This document shows, one piece after another, positions 18,321 to 26,554 of a stretch of 45,077 nt of DNA. A model generated the notes under the pieces. That model made no database searches. It was not told where the DNA came from and saw only the letters and a program-made list of their open reading frames with translations. Numbering within the stretch: the stretch's first letter is position 1; each line of letters begins with the position of its first letter. The stretch is from an uncultured Clostridia bacterium (GTDB lineage Bacteria; Bacillota; Clostridia; Christensenellales; Aristaeellaceae): assembly GCA_944364075.1 (NCBI GenBank), contig CALVVZ010000005.1, positions 1 through 45,077 on the forward strand. Direction: 5' to 3'. The position numbers were made by a program, and so were the translations under genes.

Positions 18321-20639
18321 GGTTGTTTCCTCCTTATCATTGGACAATATTTTCACAGGGGCGGCGGAAGTTTCCGCCGCCGGCTGATGCGCCGCCTCCG
18401 GTCGGAAGGAACGGATGCGCAGGGCGTTGGACACCACGAACACGCTGCTAAAGGACATGGCCGCCGCCGCAAACATGGGGCTCAGCTGCCACCCCAGCCA
18501 TGTGTAGAACACGCCTGCCGCCAGGGGAATGCCCGCGCAGTTATAGAAGAACGCCCAGAAAAGGTTCTCCTTGATGTTGCGCAGCACGTTGCGGCTCAAG
18601 CGGATGGCCGTGGTTACATCCCGCAGGTCGCTTTTGACCAGCACAATATCCGCCGCGTCCATGGCAATGTCCGTGCCCGCGCCAATGGCGATGCCCACAT
18701 TGGCCCGGGTGAGCGCCGGCGCGTCGTTGATACCGTCGCCCACCATGGCCACCTTGCCGCCCTGGGCCATCAGCTCCGCCACGCGCTTTTCCTTGTCCTG
18801 GGGGAGCACCTCCGCGAGCACTTCATCCACGCCGGCCTGACGGGCGATTTCCCGGGCTGCCTCCTTGCCGTCCCCGGTCATCATGATAACCCGAATACCC
18901 ATGCGCCGCAGCGCGGCAATGGCCTCGGGGCTGGTGGGTTTGATGGTGTCCGCCACGGCGATGGCGCCCAGGTACCGGCCTTCCCGCGCAAAGTGCAGCA
19001 GGGTCTTGCCGCTGTTGAGCCGCTCAGTATTTTCCAACCAGGCGTCCGGCAGCGCGACGCCGCTCTCCCGTAAAAAGCGGGTGGTGCCGCCCAATAACGC
19101 AAAGCCTTCGTCGGTTTGACCGCGCAGGCCCTTACCGGGCACGGAAGCCACGTTGCAGGCAGGCGGCACGCTTTTGCCCTTCCCCTCGGCGGTAATCGCC
19201 CTGGCCAGGGGATGCTCCGAGGACTGCTCCAGCGCCAGCGCGGCGTCCAGGAGTCCCTGCCGGTCCGTTTCCCCGTAAGGAAGTAGCGCCGTCACCCGCG
19301 GCTTTCCCTCCGTGACGGTGCCGGTCTTGTCCAGCACCACGGTGTCAATCGCATGGGCCGTTTCCAGGGCTTCCGCAGACTTGATCAGGATACCGTGGCG
19401 CGCGCCCACGCCCGTGCCCACCATAATGGCCACCGGCGTTGCCAGGCCCAGGGCGCAGGGGCAGGAAATAACCAGCACCGCAATGGCCATGGACAGGGCG
19501 AAGGCAAAATCCTTCCCCACCGCCAGCCATACGATGAGCGTAAGCAGCGCGATGCTCATCACTACAGGGACAAAAATGCCGCTGATCTTGTCCGCCAGCT
19601 TCGAAATGGGCGCCTTGGAGGCCGACGCCTCCTGCACCAGGCGGACAATCTGCATCAGGGTGGTATCTTCCCCCACCTTCTGCGCCTCCAGCACAATGGC
19701 TCCGGTCTGGTTGACGCTGCCGGCAATCAGCCGGTCGCCGGGCTTCTTGTCCACGGGGATGCTTTCCCCGGTAATGGCCGCCTGATCCACTGCCGTGCTT
19801 CCCTCCAGGAGCAGGCCGTCCACAGGCACACGCTCGCCCGGCTTTACCCGGACCCGGTCGCCCAGCCGCACCTGATCCAGCGGCACCGTCATGGTTTCGC
19901 CATCGCGAATTACCGTGGCGGTATCCGGCGTCAAGGCCATCAGCTTGCGCAGCGCCTCGCCGGTTTTCCCCTTTGCGCGGCTTTCCAGGAACTTGCCCAG
20001 GGTGATCAGCGTCAGGATCATCACCGAGGACTCAAAATACAGCTCCATCCCCGCCTGATGCACCGCATGGGCATCTCCGGCAATGAGCCCGAACAGCATG
20101 CGGTACAGGGCAAACACCCCGTAAATCAACGCCGCGCCGGAACCCACGGCAATCAGCGAGTCCATATTCGGCGCGCGCTGCGCCAGGCGTTTCAGGCCGT
20201 TGACGAAAAAAGCGCGATTGATGACCAGCACCGGCAACGCCAGCAGAAACTGCGTAAAGGCGTTCGCGGGCATATAAGCCTCTCCCGCCAGAAACCACGG
20301 CAGCGGCCATCCCAGCATATGCCCCATGGAAAGATACATCATGGGAATCATCAAGCACAGCGAGACGACGAGCCGTCTGCGCATTTGACGGTGTTCCTCC
20401 CTGGCCGGGTCCTCCGCGGCCTGACCGGCCTGCCCCGGCGCCGCCGCGCCATATCCCGCCTTCTGCACCGCGGCGATCACCTGGGCGGACACCTCCGCGC
20501 CGCTCTGCTGGCATACCAGCTGGTTGGCCAGCAGATTCACCTGCGCCTCCGTCACGCCGGGAACGGCGCGGGCCGCCTTTTCCACATGCGCGGCACAGGC
20601 GGAGCAGGTCATGCCGGTGATCTGATACTGCTGTTTCAT
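18111..20639 (-). CDS. copA: Copper-exporting P1B-type ATPase with C-terminal CopZ-like domain
   Basis: An 842-residue membrane ATPase that exports Cu(I). An N-terminal HMA domain (GMTCSACAAHVEKA, residues 9-22) is followed by eight expected membrane spans. TGES lies near 290, the transport motif SCPCALGLATP near 393, the phosphorylation site DKTGTVTEG near 437, SSEHPLARAI near 475, GDGINDAP near 637 and the copper-type final-helix motif MSFSSVFVVSNALRIRSF near 740. After a 20-30 residue linker a second HMA domain (GMSCNHCKMSVEKA near 783) forms the C-terminus. This last part matches a stand-alone CopZ chaperone fused in frame. The start behind GAGAGGAG is good. The gene is controlled by the CsoR-type site just upstream. 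Confidence 0.95.
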   Translation of the reverse strand: MKQQYQITGMTCSACAAHVEKAARAVPGVTEAQVNLLANQLVCQQSGAEVSAQVIAAVQKAGYGAAAPGQAGQAAEDPAREEHRQMRRRLVVSLCLMIPMMYLSMGHMLGWPLPWFLAGEAYMPANAFTQFLLALPVLVINRAFFVNGLKRLAQRAPNMDSLIAVGSGAALIYGVFALYRMLFGLIAGDAHAVHQAGMELYFESSVMILTLITLGKFLESRAKGKTGEALRKLMALTPDTATVIRDGETMTVPLDQVRLGDRVRVKPGERVPVDGLLLEGSTAVDQAAITGESIPVDKKPGDRLIAGSVNQTGAIVLEAQKVGEDTTLMQIVRLVQEASASKAPISKLADKISGIFVPVVMSIALLTLIVWLAVGKDFAFALSMAIAVLVISCPCALGLATPVAIMVGTGVGARHGILIKSAEALETAHAIDTVVLDKTGTVTEGKPRVTALLPYGETDRQGLLDAALALEQSSEHPLARAITAEGKGKSVPPACNVASVPGKGLRGQTDEGFALLGGTTRFLRESGVALPDAWLENTERLNSGKTLLHFAREGRYLGAIAVADTIKPTSPEAIAALRRMGIRVIMMTGDGKEAAREIARQAGVDEVLAEVLPQDKEKRVAELMAQGGKVAMVGDGINDAPALTRANVGIAIGAGTDIAMDAADIVLVKSDLRDVTTAIRLSRNVLRNIKENLFWAFFYNCAGIPLAAGVFYTWLGWQLSPMFAAAAMSFSSVFVVSNALRIRSFRPEAAHQPAAETSAAPVKILSNDKEETTMEKKMIVEGMSCNHCKMSVEKAIGAVPGVSACVVDLASKTATITLQADVADELLMDAVRGADFTPVKML

Positions 20640-20653
20640 AGCTACTCCTCTCC

Positions 20654-20668
20654 CACCCCCTGGGGGTG
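20654..20668 (-). promoter_or_regulatory. CsoR-type operator palindrome
   Basis: CACCCCC-A-GGGGGTG on the minus strand is a perfect 7+7 palindrome of G/C tracts flanked by GTATAC, the form of known CsoR sites. It lies just downstream of the -10 of the copA promoter, over the expected transcription start, so bound CsoR would block initiation. Confidence 0.8.
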
Positions 20669-20675
20669 TATACCC

Positions 20676-20704
20676 ATCTTAGCATGTCCAATTTCGTCTG
20701 TCAA
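20676..20704 (-). promoter_or_regulatory. Promoter of the copA-csoR operon
   Basis: A perfect TTGACA (20699-20704), 17-base spacer and TAAGAT (20676-20681) with an upstream TGC extension are read on the minus strand. The CsoR palindrome begins 8 bases after the -10. Confidence 0.82.
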
Positions 20705-21271
20705 GATGCCTGCGCAGACAAAAAAGGTGCTGTTTCAAAAGAATCCAAAAGAAAAAAATGTGATGAACTTTCACAAACGGAAAAATGCAAAAAGGCCGAA
20801 CCTAACCTCCGAAGAAGCCCAACACTGCTTTGCCGTTCTTTTCTGGAGCGATTTTCCCAATTTGTCCTCAAAGGCCTTGAAGCAAGCTACTTTTTCACGG
20901 GAAAAGCGGCTGTTGCTCAGCTTTCGTTTGCCAATGGCCTCGTTCCTGCGAATGCAGGGCAGCCTCCGGGTAACCAAATTTGCTTTGGTCCATGTGCATG
21001 GGGACCGCAAAAGCTGCGGTTCTTTTCCTGACTTCATGAAATTCTTTGACAAACGATGACCCTCAAAGGAAAGCTGTCCTTGCTTCCCTTTGAGGGTCGT
21101 TGCCATTGCGTTGTTTTCTTAGGGTCGCGCCGTAACCCTTGACGCCCCGGAATTTACCGATTTTCGGCGTTTCTCCTTCGCCCATGGAGCAAAGTTCCTT
21201 GCCGCTTTTCCAGGCGCTCTGTCGCCGTAGCCGCAGGACGGCCGCGTCCTTTTTTTGGACATCCGAATGAT
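20705..21271. other. 570-base gene-free stretch with several hairpins
   Basis: No coding region is convincing here; short open stretches on both strands lack ribosome sites and resemble intergenic repeat translations. Notable structures are a near-perfect 17-bp stem-loop at about 21058-21098 (GACCCTCAAAGG ... CCTTTGAGGGTC), the small hairpin CCGCAAAAGCTGCGG near 21003-21017, and a plus-strand terminator at 21235-21256. The stem at 21058 resembles the one at 40714-40752 (both contain CAAAGGAAG), suggesting a shared repeat type. A small plus-strand RNA ending at the terminator is possible. Confidence 0.4.
21235..21256 (+). terminator. Plus-strand intrinsic terminator with no gene in front
   Basis: AGGACG-gccg-CGTCCT followed by T6 lies in the gap before the HAD gene. 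On the plus strand there is no protein gene for over 10 kb upstream, so it would end either a small RNA or antisense transcription. Confidence 0.55.
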
Positions 21272-21808
21272 TTATTCCTCGTTCTTCTCCGTCTCCGCCT
21301 CCAGGCGGTCGATCAGCGTCGGCCACTCCGCGGGAAGCCTGGTCAGATAGGTAGGCTCCTCATCCGGCATGCTGGCTGTCTTGACATACCGCGGGCTGTA
21401 ATCCAGCAGCACGGAAATCATCCCCACGCCGTTGGCGCCCTTGATGTCCCGCAGACGGTTGTTGCCAAACATCACCATCCGGGAAAAATCCGCCTCCGTA
21501 AGCCCCAGCGCCTGGCGTGCCCCCTGAAACATCTTGGGGCTGGGCTTGAGTTCGCCCACCGCCTCGGAAATGATATGGGCTTCAAACCAATCCCAGATTC
21601 CCAGCTTGCCCAGTATGTTTTGGAAGGACGCCACCCGTCCGTCCGCTACGAGCGCCAGGCGGTAGCCCTGTTCCCGAAAATAGCGCAGCGCCTCCAGTGC
21701 CCCAGGAATGGGTTCCGCGCTGAGTACATCCTCATTTTCAGCAAACACCTGCGTTCCCTCATCCACCAGGGTATCGCCACAGTCAAAACACAGAATCAAC
21801 TTTTTCAT
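21272..21808 (-). CDS. HAD-superfamily hydrolase
   Basis: A 178-residue phosphatase-like protein. Motif I is CFDCGDTLVDE (nucleophile Asp9, residues about 7-17), motif II lies around ALVADGRVASFQN, and the motif III Lys is in GELKPSPKMF near residue 90. A motif IV-like region is MVMFGNNRLRDIKGANGVGM near 111-130. Substrate is unknown; the context suggests a sugar phosphate. ATG 21808 lies inside the end of the mannosidase gene (26-base overlap) behind AAAGGAAA, so translation is probably coupled. Confidence 0.85.
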   Translation of the reverse strand: MKKLILCFDCGDTLVDEGTQVFAENEDVLSAEPIPGALEALRYFREQGYRLALVADGRVASFQNILGKLGIWDWFEAHIISEAVGELKPSPKMFQGARQALGLTEADFSRMVMFGNNRLRDIKGANGVGMISVLLDYSPRYVKTASMPDEEPTYLTRLPAEWPTLIDRLEAETEKNEE

Positions 21809-24800
21809 GTTTTTTTTCCTTTCTTTGTTCGTCAGGCAGCACCCGGAAGGTTCGCACCTGGAAAGGCGTGAAGCTCAGGGTAAAGCGTTGCCCATGACCC
21901 AGGGCATGGGCCTGGCTCTCATCCATGCCGCACTCCTCCAGCGCCGCCGGGAAAGGCAGTTCCAGGCTGGCGTGCTCCTGAACATGCTGGCTCTCGTACA
22001 GCCGCAGAATGATGCCACGGCCATCCTCGGGAATCTTCACGCTTTCCAGTAGAACGCCGCTTCCTTCCGTGCGGAAGCCCGCCACCGCTTCCGGGCATTG
22101 CCCGCGTTCCAGCACCAGCGGCGCGTTCAGCGCGTACCCCTGCCGGACGGTATCGCTCCGTGCCAAAGAAGTGTTGAAAACATACAGCGCATAGGTAAAC
22201 GTATGCTGTCCCCGGTTGTTGGTATCGTCAGGCACCAACGGCGCACGCAGAAGCGTCAACGCCAGTTCGCCGCGGTTGGCGCTGATGCCATAGCATCCGT
22301 CGTTAAGGACCGCAAAGCCGCGCTCATCCTCGCACAGGGCCGAATACCGGTGGTTGCAGACCTCATAGCGGTCCGAAGCATAGGGTGTGGAGCGGTGCGC
22401 GGGCCGCCGCACATAGCCGAACTGAATCTCATGGACGGCGTCTTCCGTGAGGATGTTGCTTTCAAAATGCGCCTTCAACATACGATGGCGCTCCTGCCAG
22501 TCTACCTCCGTCACAAAATCGATTCGGCGGCTTCCGGCAAATAACCGCATTTTCTGGACGGAAACGCTGTCGCCAAAGCGGCGGACGATCTGAACCGCCG
22601 CATAGGAAGGACCGGACGCCTCCACCGTTACCTTCGTGTCAAAGCAGCGCTCCAGCTTCCGGGTTTCCCACCCGCGGTCCAGCTCCCAGGCGTCATAGAC
22701 GGGTTGCACATTCTGATACAACCGCCAATCATTCATTTTCTGGCCTGGATGCAGCAGTTCCTGTCCGCTTTCGCGGTCCGTAAGGCGAACAATGGCGCCG
22801 GAAGCATCCACTGCCACAGTCAGATACCGGTTTTCCAGCACATAACCTTCCGCACTTTCCGTCAAATGGGCATCCTGCGGACAGGCGCAGTCCGCCGTTA
22901 CCGGAGCGGCTCCATCCGCAGGCACAGAAACATACCTGGGCTGCCCTTGCGAATCCAGAACCCATTCCCGGCGCTCCCAGGGCAAGGGATTATAGGCCAC
23001 GTATGCATCTTCCGCGTCCCGGATGCAGAAATAGCTCCGGCGAAGCTCCCGCGTCATCGCCTGGGCTTGCGCTATCACCTCGTTCAACGCCTGCTCCGCC
23101 TCTTCATGGGTGCGCCGGATGCCAACGCCGCCGGCCACATCATGGAACTGGCAAATCAGAAGCTTCCGCCAGAGTTCCCGAAGCCGCAGGGCTTCCCTGC
23201 CTTCCCGCTGGCGCGCCGCCAAGGCTTCCGCGTCATGCAAGGCAAACTCCGCCCGGCGCATCAGCGCCTTGGCGCGCCGCTGTGCGGTATAAACTCCCCG
23301 GTGCCAGGGCAGGTACATCTCTCCCACCCAACGGTTTTTCACGCCCTGGGCCGCAATGTGCTCAAAGTATTCCCGTAATCCGCCGTACCGGGAACGTCCA
23401 ACGCCCTCCAGGTCGCCCAGGCGCAAGCTCAGTTCTACCATATCGCGGGTAGGACCGCCGCCGCCATCCCCATAGCCGAAGGGATGCAGCAGGGTATCGA
23501 TATGCGTTGCCTGTACCCGGTTGTCCTCCCAGCGCTCCTTGAAGGAAACCGGGTCCACGGGACCGTTGTCCTTCATAAAGGAAAGGCCAAGCACTTCCGA
23601 GCCATCCATGCCTTCCCATATAAAATGGTGGTATGGAAAGCGCTCGCATTCGGGGTCGGCCCGCTGGAGCTTCTGCGTGCCGAAATACTTCACGCCGAAT
23701 CCCCGCAAAATCTGTGGCAGCGCGGCGGAAAAGCCGAAACAATCCGGCAGCCATCCCACCTGGGAATCCACGCCGAACTGCTCCCGGAACCAGGCTTTCC
23801 CCCATTGCAGCTGACGTATCAGGCTTTCCCCCGAGGGCAGGTTCGTATCGCACTCCACATAGAACGCGCCCTCCGGCAGTATCTGTCCCCTGGCATAGGC
23901 ATCCTTTACCCGCTGCCACAGCGCCCCGTCCATCTCCCGGAGCATGTCCAGCAGCACCGGCTCGCACAACAGAAAACGATACGCAGGGTATTCGTCCAGA
24001 AGGGCCATCTGATTGGAATAGGTACGGACCATTTTATGGTACGTTTCCTCCATGGGCCACAGCCACGCCAGGTCAATATGGGATTGTCCGATCAACCACA
24101 TCAACGGCGCTGTGGAACCATTGTGACAGGCCATGACTTCCCGCAGGGCTTCCCGCGCCCTGCGGAAGCTTTCCTGCCGCGCCTCCGGCGGAAGCTCGAA
24201 ATCCGCAATATCCGTGTACGCCTGCAACGCGGCAGCCACGCGCTGGGCGCGCAGGCTCTTGTCCGGGAGCACTTGCAAAAGCTTGTCCAGTGTATACACG
24301 TCCAACAGCAGTTGGTAGGCTTCCTCATTCCATACGGCTACGATGCTCTTGCCCACGACACACTGCTTCGGCGGCGTGGGCGGAATCGCCGGGCGTTCCG
24401 GCGGACATGGACCGATATTCTCCAGCCGGGCGCCGTGCCCCGCGTAGCTCTCCACCAGCACATGGTAGCTTTCCCCCGCCCGGGCCTGACGGGAAAGCGT
24501 TACATAGGTGTGCTCCTTGTCCACCGCCCCCGCGGCGCGGCCATTGATGTAATACAGCTGCTCTCCGCCCACCTGTCCCAGCAAGACCACCCGCCTGCCT
24601 TCACAGCTCTCCGGCAAGGTAATGTCCCCGCGAAACCAGCCATACTCCCAGCACGCGCCCCATGCCTCCCCTACCGTATAGGCGCGGAACGCATGCGCCT
24701 CCGCCGCTTCGGTCGTTAGGCGCTCCAGGGTCGTAAAGCCTTCCATGGGGATCGCCTGCACCGGCGTGTACAGCTGCCGGCGCAATTCCTCCATCCAGGC

Positions 24801-24839
24801 ACGCTGACGCTGCCGGAACTGTCGGCCCAAGTCCAGCAT
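21783..24839 (-). CDS. GH38 family alpha-mannosidase
   Basis: A protein of about 1018 residues, probably cytoplasmic because no signal peptide is seen. GH38 enzymes hydrolyse alpha-mannosides, as in breakdown of imported mannose oligosaccharides. The zinc-site motif is GQSHIDLAWLWPMEET near residue 258, and the nucleophile region is VGWLPDCFGFSAALPQIL near 360 (Asp in LPD). C-terminal beta-sandwich domains follow (for example EIQFGYVRRPAHRSTPYASD). An N-terminal ancillary domain with EYGWFRGDITLPESCEGRRV occupies the first 170 residues. Two ATGs lie a few codons upstream (the first at 24860, overlapping the preceding stop as ATGA), but AAAGGAGG falls between them and ATG 24839, so the latter is preferred. 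It is the middle gene of a three-gene operon. Confidence 0.92.
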   Translation of the reverse strand: MLDLGRQFRQRQRAWMEELRRQLYTPVQAIPMEGFTTLERLTTEAAEAHAFRAYTVGEAWGACWEYGWFRGDITLPESCEGRRVVLLGQVGGEQLYYINGRAAGAVDKEHTYVTLSRQARAGESYHVLVESYAGHGARLENIGPCPPERPAIPPTPPKQCVVGKSIVAVWNEEAYQLLLDVYTLDKLLQVLPDKSLRAQRVAAALQAYTDIADFELPPEARQESFRRAREALREVMACHNGSTAPLMWLIGQSHIDLAWLWPMEETYHKMVRTYSNQMALLDEYPAYRFLLCEPVLLDMLREMDGALWQRVKDAYARGQILPEGAFYVECDTNLPSGESLIRQLQWGKAWFREQFGVDSQVGWLPDCFGFSAALPQILRGFGVKYFGTQKLQRADPECERFPYHHFIWEGMDGSEVLGLSFMKDNGPVDPVSFKERWEDNRVQATHIDTLLHPFGYGDGGGGPTRDMVELSLRLGDLEGVGRSRYGGLREYFEHIAAQGVKNRWVGEMYLPWHRGVYTAQRRAKALMRRAEFALHDAEALAARQREGREALRLRELWRKLLICQFHDVAGGVGIRRTHEEAEQALNEVIAQAQAMTRELRRSYFCIRDAEDAYVAYNPLPWERREWVLDSQGQPRYVSVPADGAAPVTADCACPQDAHLTESAEGYVLENRYLTVAVDASGAIVRLTDRESGQELLHPGQKMNDWRLYQNVQPVYDAWELDRGWETRKLERCFDTKVTVEASGPSYAAVQIVRRFGDSVSVQKMRLFAGSRRIDFVTEVDWQERHRMLKAHFESNILTEDAVHEIQFGYVRRPAHRSTPYASDRYEVCNHRYSALCEDERGFAVLNDGCYGISANRGELALTLLRAPLVPDDTNNRGQHTFTYALYVFNTSLARSDTVRQGYALNAPLVLERGQCPEAVAGFRTEGSGVLLESVKIPEDGRGIILRLYESQHVQEHASLELPFPAALEECGMDESQAHALGHGQRFTLSFTPFQVRTFRVLPDEQRKEKKHEKVDSVF

Positions 24840-24856
24840 AAGCATCCTCCTTTGTT

Positions 24857-25543
24857 TCATGTCATTGCATAAAAGGCTTTCAACCGTTCACACTCCCTGC
24901 GGATGCGTTGAGGAATTTCCGCGTACAGCTCCCTCCAGGACATGTAACGCGGCGTTACACCCAGATCTTCCGCCTTCTTTGTAAAGCGCAGGGTGGGCTT
25001 GAAGGACAAATGCTCCCGCAAGTAGCGGATGGAGCAGGCGTCCTCCTCCGTGGTAGGATGGTATGCGCCGTTAAAGCATCCGCCTACCAGCACCGGTCCG
25101 CCGCAGGCGTCGGTACAGGCTGCATACCAGTCAGGTAAGAGGCGAAATAGCCGCCCGTCGGGCAAAAACGCATGCTTCCCAGGTTGGCAAAAAGCGTGAA
25201 CATGTCCCTGCGAAGGCAGGAGCGCGCCCGGCAGTTCTGGAAGCAGCAGCTTCAAATACTTGCCATGGAAGCTTCCTTCCGCGTCGATCACCTGACCGTC
25301 CGCATCCACCGTAACCCAGATATGTTCCAGATCATACATGTGCTGGATGTCATAGTCCCAATAATAGGCATATTCGATCACGCAGGCCGCGCCCAAGGGC
25401 ACCTCGATTTCCCTTTTGGGGAAGGACTGACTTCTCACCGTCTGCGTGGCAACCGTATATCCAACTGCCTGCAACGGAATCGTCTCGTTTTCGTCAAAGT
25501 GGACAATGGGCGCGTATCGCAGCGCGAGTTCCTGTTCGGTCAT
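24857..25543 (-). CDS. Conserved-looking protein of unknown function upstream of the mannosidase
   Basis: A 228-residue soluble protein starting MTEQELALRYAPIVHFDENE. It has notable Asp/His/Tyr-rich motifs: EYAYYWDYDIQHMYDLEHIW near residue 58-77, DAEGSFHGKYLKLLL near 90 and GHVHAFCQPGKHAFLPDGRL near 115. The pairing of PIVHFDENE with DIQHMYDLEHIWV recalls Vps62/DUF946-like proteins, but I cannot confirm this. The clustered His and Asp residues could bind a metal or a sugar. ATG 25543 follows GGAGGGAGG; a longer reading runs into the terminator hairpin upstream and is not accepted. It overlaps the mannosidase region and is first in that operon, so a role in glycan use is a fair guess. Confidence 0.7.
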   Translation of the reverse strand: MTEQELALRYAPIVHFDENETIPLQAVGYTVATQTVRSQSFPKREIEVPLGAACVIEYAYYWDYDIQHMYDLEHIWVTVDADGQVIDAEGSFHGKYLKLLLPELPGALLPSQGHVHAFCQPGKHAFLPDGRLFRLLPDWYAACTDACGGPVLVGGCFNGAYHPTTEEDACSIRYLREHLSFKPTLRFTKKAEDLGVTPRYMSWRELYAEIPQRIRRECERLKAFYAMT

Positions 25544-25578
25544 TTTTCGTTTTCCTCCCTCCATACAGAACATGCCGT

Positions 25579-25619
25579 GAAGAAAAAGGGGACGCTGTAC
25601 TTTCCGCCAGCGTCCCCTT
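25579..25619 (-). terminator. Terminator between iolE and the mannosidase operon
   Basis: AAGGGGACGCTG pairs perfectly with CAGCGTCCCCTT (12 bp, 10-base loop, 25586-25597 with 25608-25619), followed on the minus strand by TTTCTTC. Only about 35 bases separate it from the next start codon, so read-through may feed the downstream genes. Confidence 0.85.
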
Positions 25620-25631
25620 GGATACATAAGC

Positions 25632-26531
25632 TTACAGACCCGTTTTTTCCGCGATATACTTGCGGGCCTTCACCGCATACTCGAAGGGGTTGGCCTTGGC
25701 GGGGTCCTGCTCGGCCTCCACCACCACCCAGCCCTCGTAGCCGTTCTCGGCCAGCACGTCGAAGATGGGCGCAAAGTCTACATCTCCGTCCCCGGGCACG
25801 GTGAACACACCATTTTTCACCGCCTCCAGGAAACTCCAGCGCTCCTTGCGGGCCTGGTCGCGGATGGGCAGGCGCACATCCTTCAGGTGGACATGCTGAA
25901 TGCGTCCGATATGCTTCTTCAGCACCGGCAGGGGATCAATCCCCGCGAAGGTCAGATGGCCGCTGTCGAACAGCAGGCCAACCACTGCCGGGTCCGTCTC
26001 GGCCATGAAGCGGTCGATTTCAGCCTCGGTCTGCACGCCCGTACCCATATGATGATGACAGGTGAGCTTCATGCCTTTTTCCGCCGCCAGCTTGCCCAGC
26101 CGGTTGAAGCCTTCAGTAACCTTCTTCCATTCTTCTTCGGTGTACACGGGCTTCTGGTTGCCGAAAATGTTCAGGGGCTTGCCCTGAATGGAGTTCCCCT
26201 GCTCGCTGGCGCCGATGACCCGCGCACCCAGGGCGTACAGGCGGTCGCGGTGCTTGAGGAAGGCTTCCTCCGTCACCTCGTAGGGCTGGGAGGTGAACAG
26301 CGTGGAGAACCAGGCGTTGCAGATGCGCAACCCGCGCACGTCCAGCTTGTGCTTCAGTACGTCGGTATCCTGGGGATATTTGTTGCCGATTTCGCTTCCC
26401 TTGAAGCCCGCCAGCGCCATTTCGCTGACGCACTGCTCAAAGGTGTTCTCTCCGCCCAGCTCGGGCAGGTCGTCATTGGTCCAGCCGATGGGCGCGATAG
26501 CCAGCTTTACTTTATTGGGATCCAGCCGCAT
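25632..26531 (-). CDS. iolE: Inosose dehydratase (2-keto-myo-inositol dehydratase)
   Basis: A 299-residue TIM-barrel enzyme of the AP-endonuclease/xylose-isomerase-like fold. It dehydrates scyllo-inosose to the trihydroxycyclohexane-dione, the second step of myo-inositol breakdown. Typical motifs are [20 protein letters not shown] near residue 9-28, [12 protein letters not shown] near 45, the metal-site His in [15 protein letters not shown] near 145, [16 protein letters not shown] near 175, HVHLKDVR near 205 and [13 protein letters not shown] near 240. ATG 26531 is chosen because AAAGGAGG lies before it; a longer frame is ignored. It is the last iol gene, 23 bases after iolD and just before a terminator. 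Confidence 0.95.
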   Translation of the reverse strand: MRLDPNKVKLAIAPIGWTNDDLPELGGENTFEQCVSEMALAGFKGSEIGNKYPQDTDVLKHKLDVRGLRICNAWFSTLFTSQPYEVTEEAFLKHRDRLYALGARVIGASEQGNSIQGKPLNIFGNQKPVYTEEEWKKVTEGFNRLGKLAAEKGMKLTCHHHMGTGVQTEAEIDRFMAETDPAVVGLLFDSGHLTFAGIDPLPVLKKHIGRIQHVHLKDVRLPIRDQARKERWSFLEAVKNGVFTVPGDGDVDFAPIFDVLAENGYEGWVVVEAEQDPAKANPFEYAVKARKYIAEKTGL

Positions 26532-26554
26532 GGGGCTTGCCTCCTTTGCTTTGG

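Noticed and set aside
20771..21326. Short minus-strand open stretches between copA and the HAD gene
   Set aside because: No ribosome sites and overlap with hairpins; their translations look like repeat-derived peptides.
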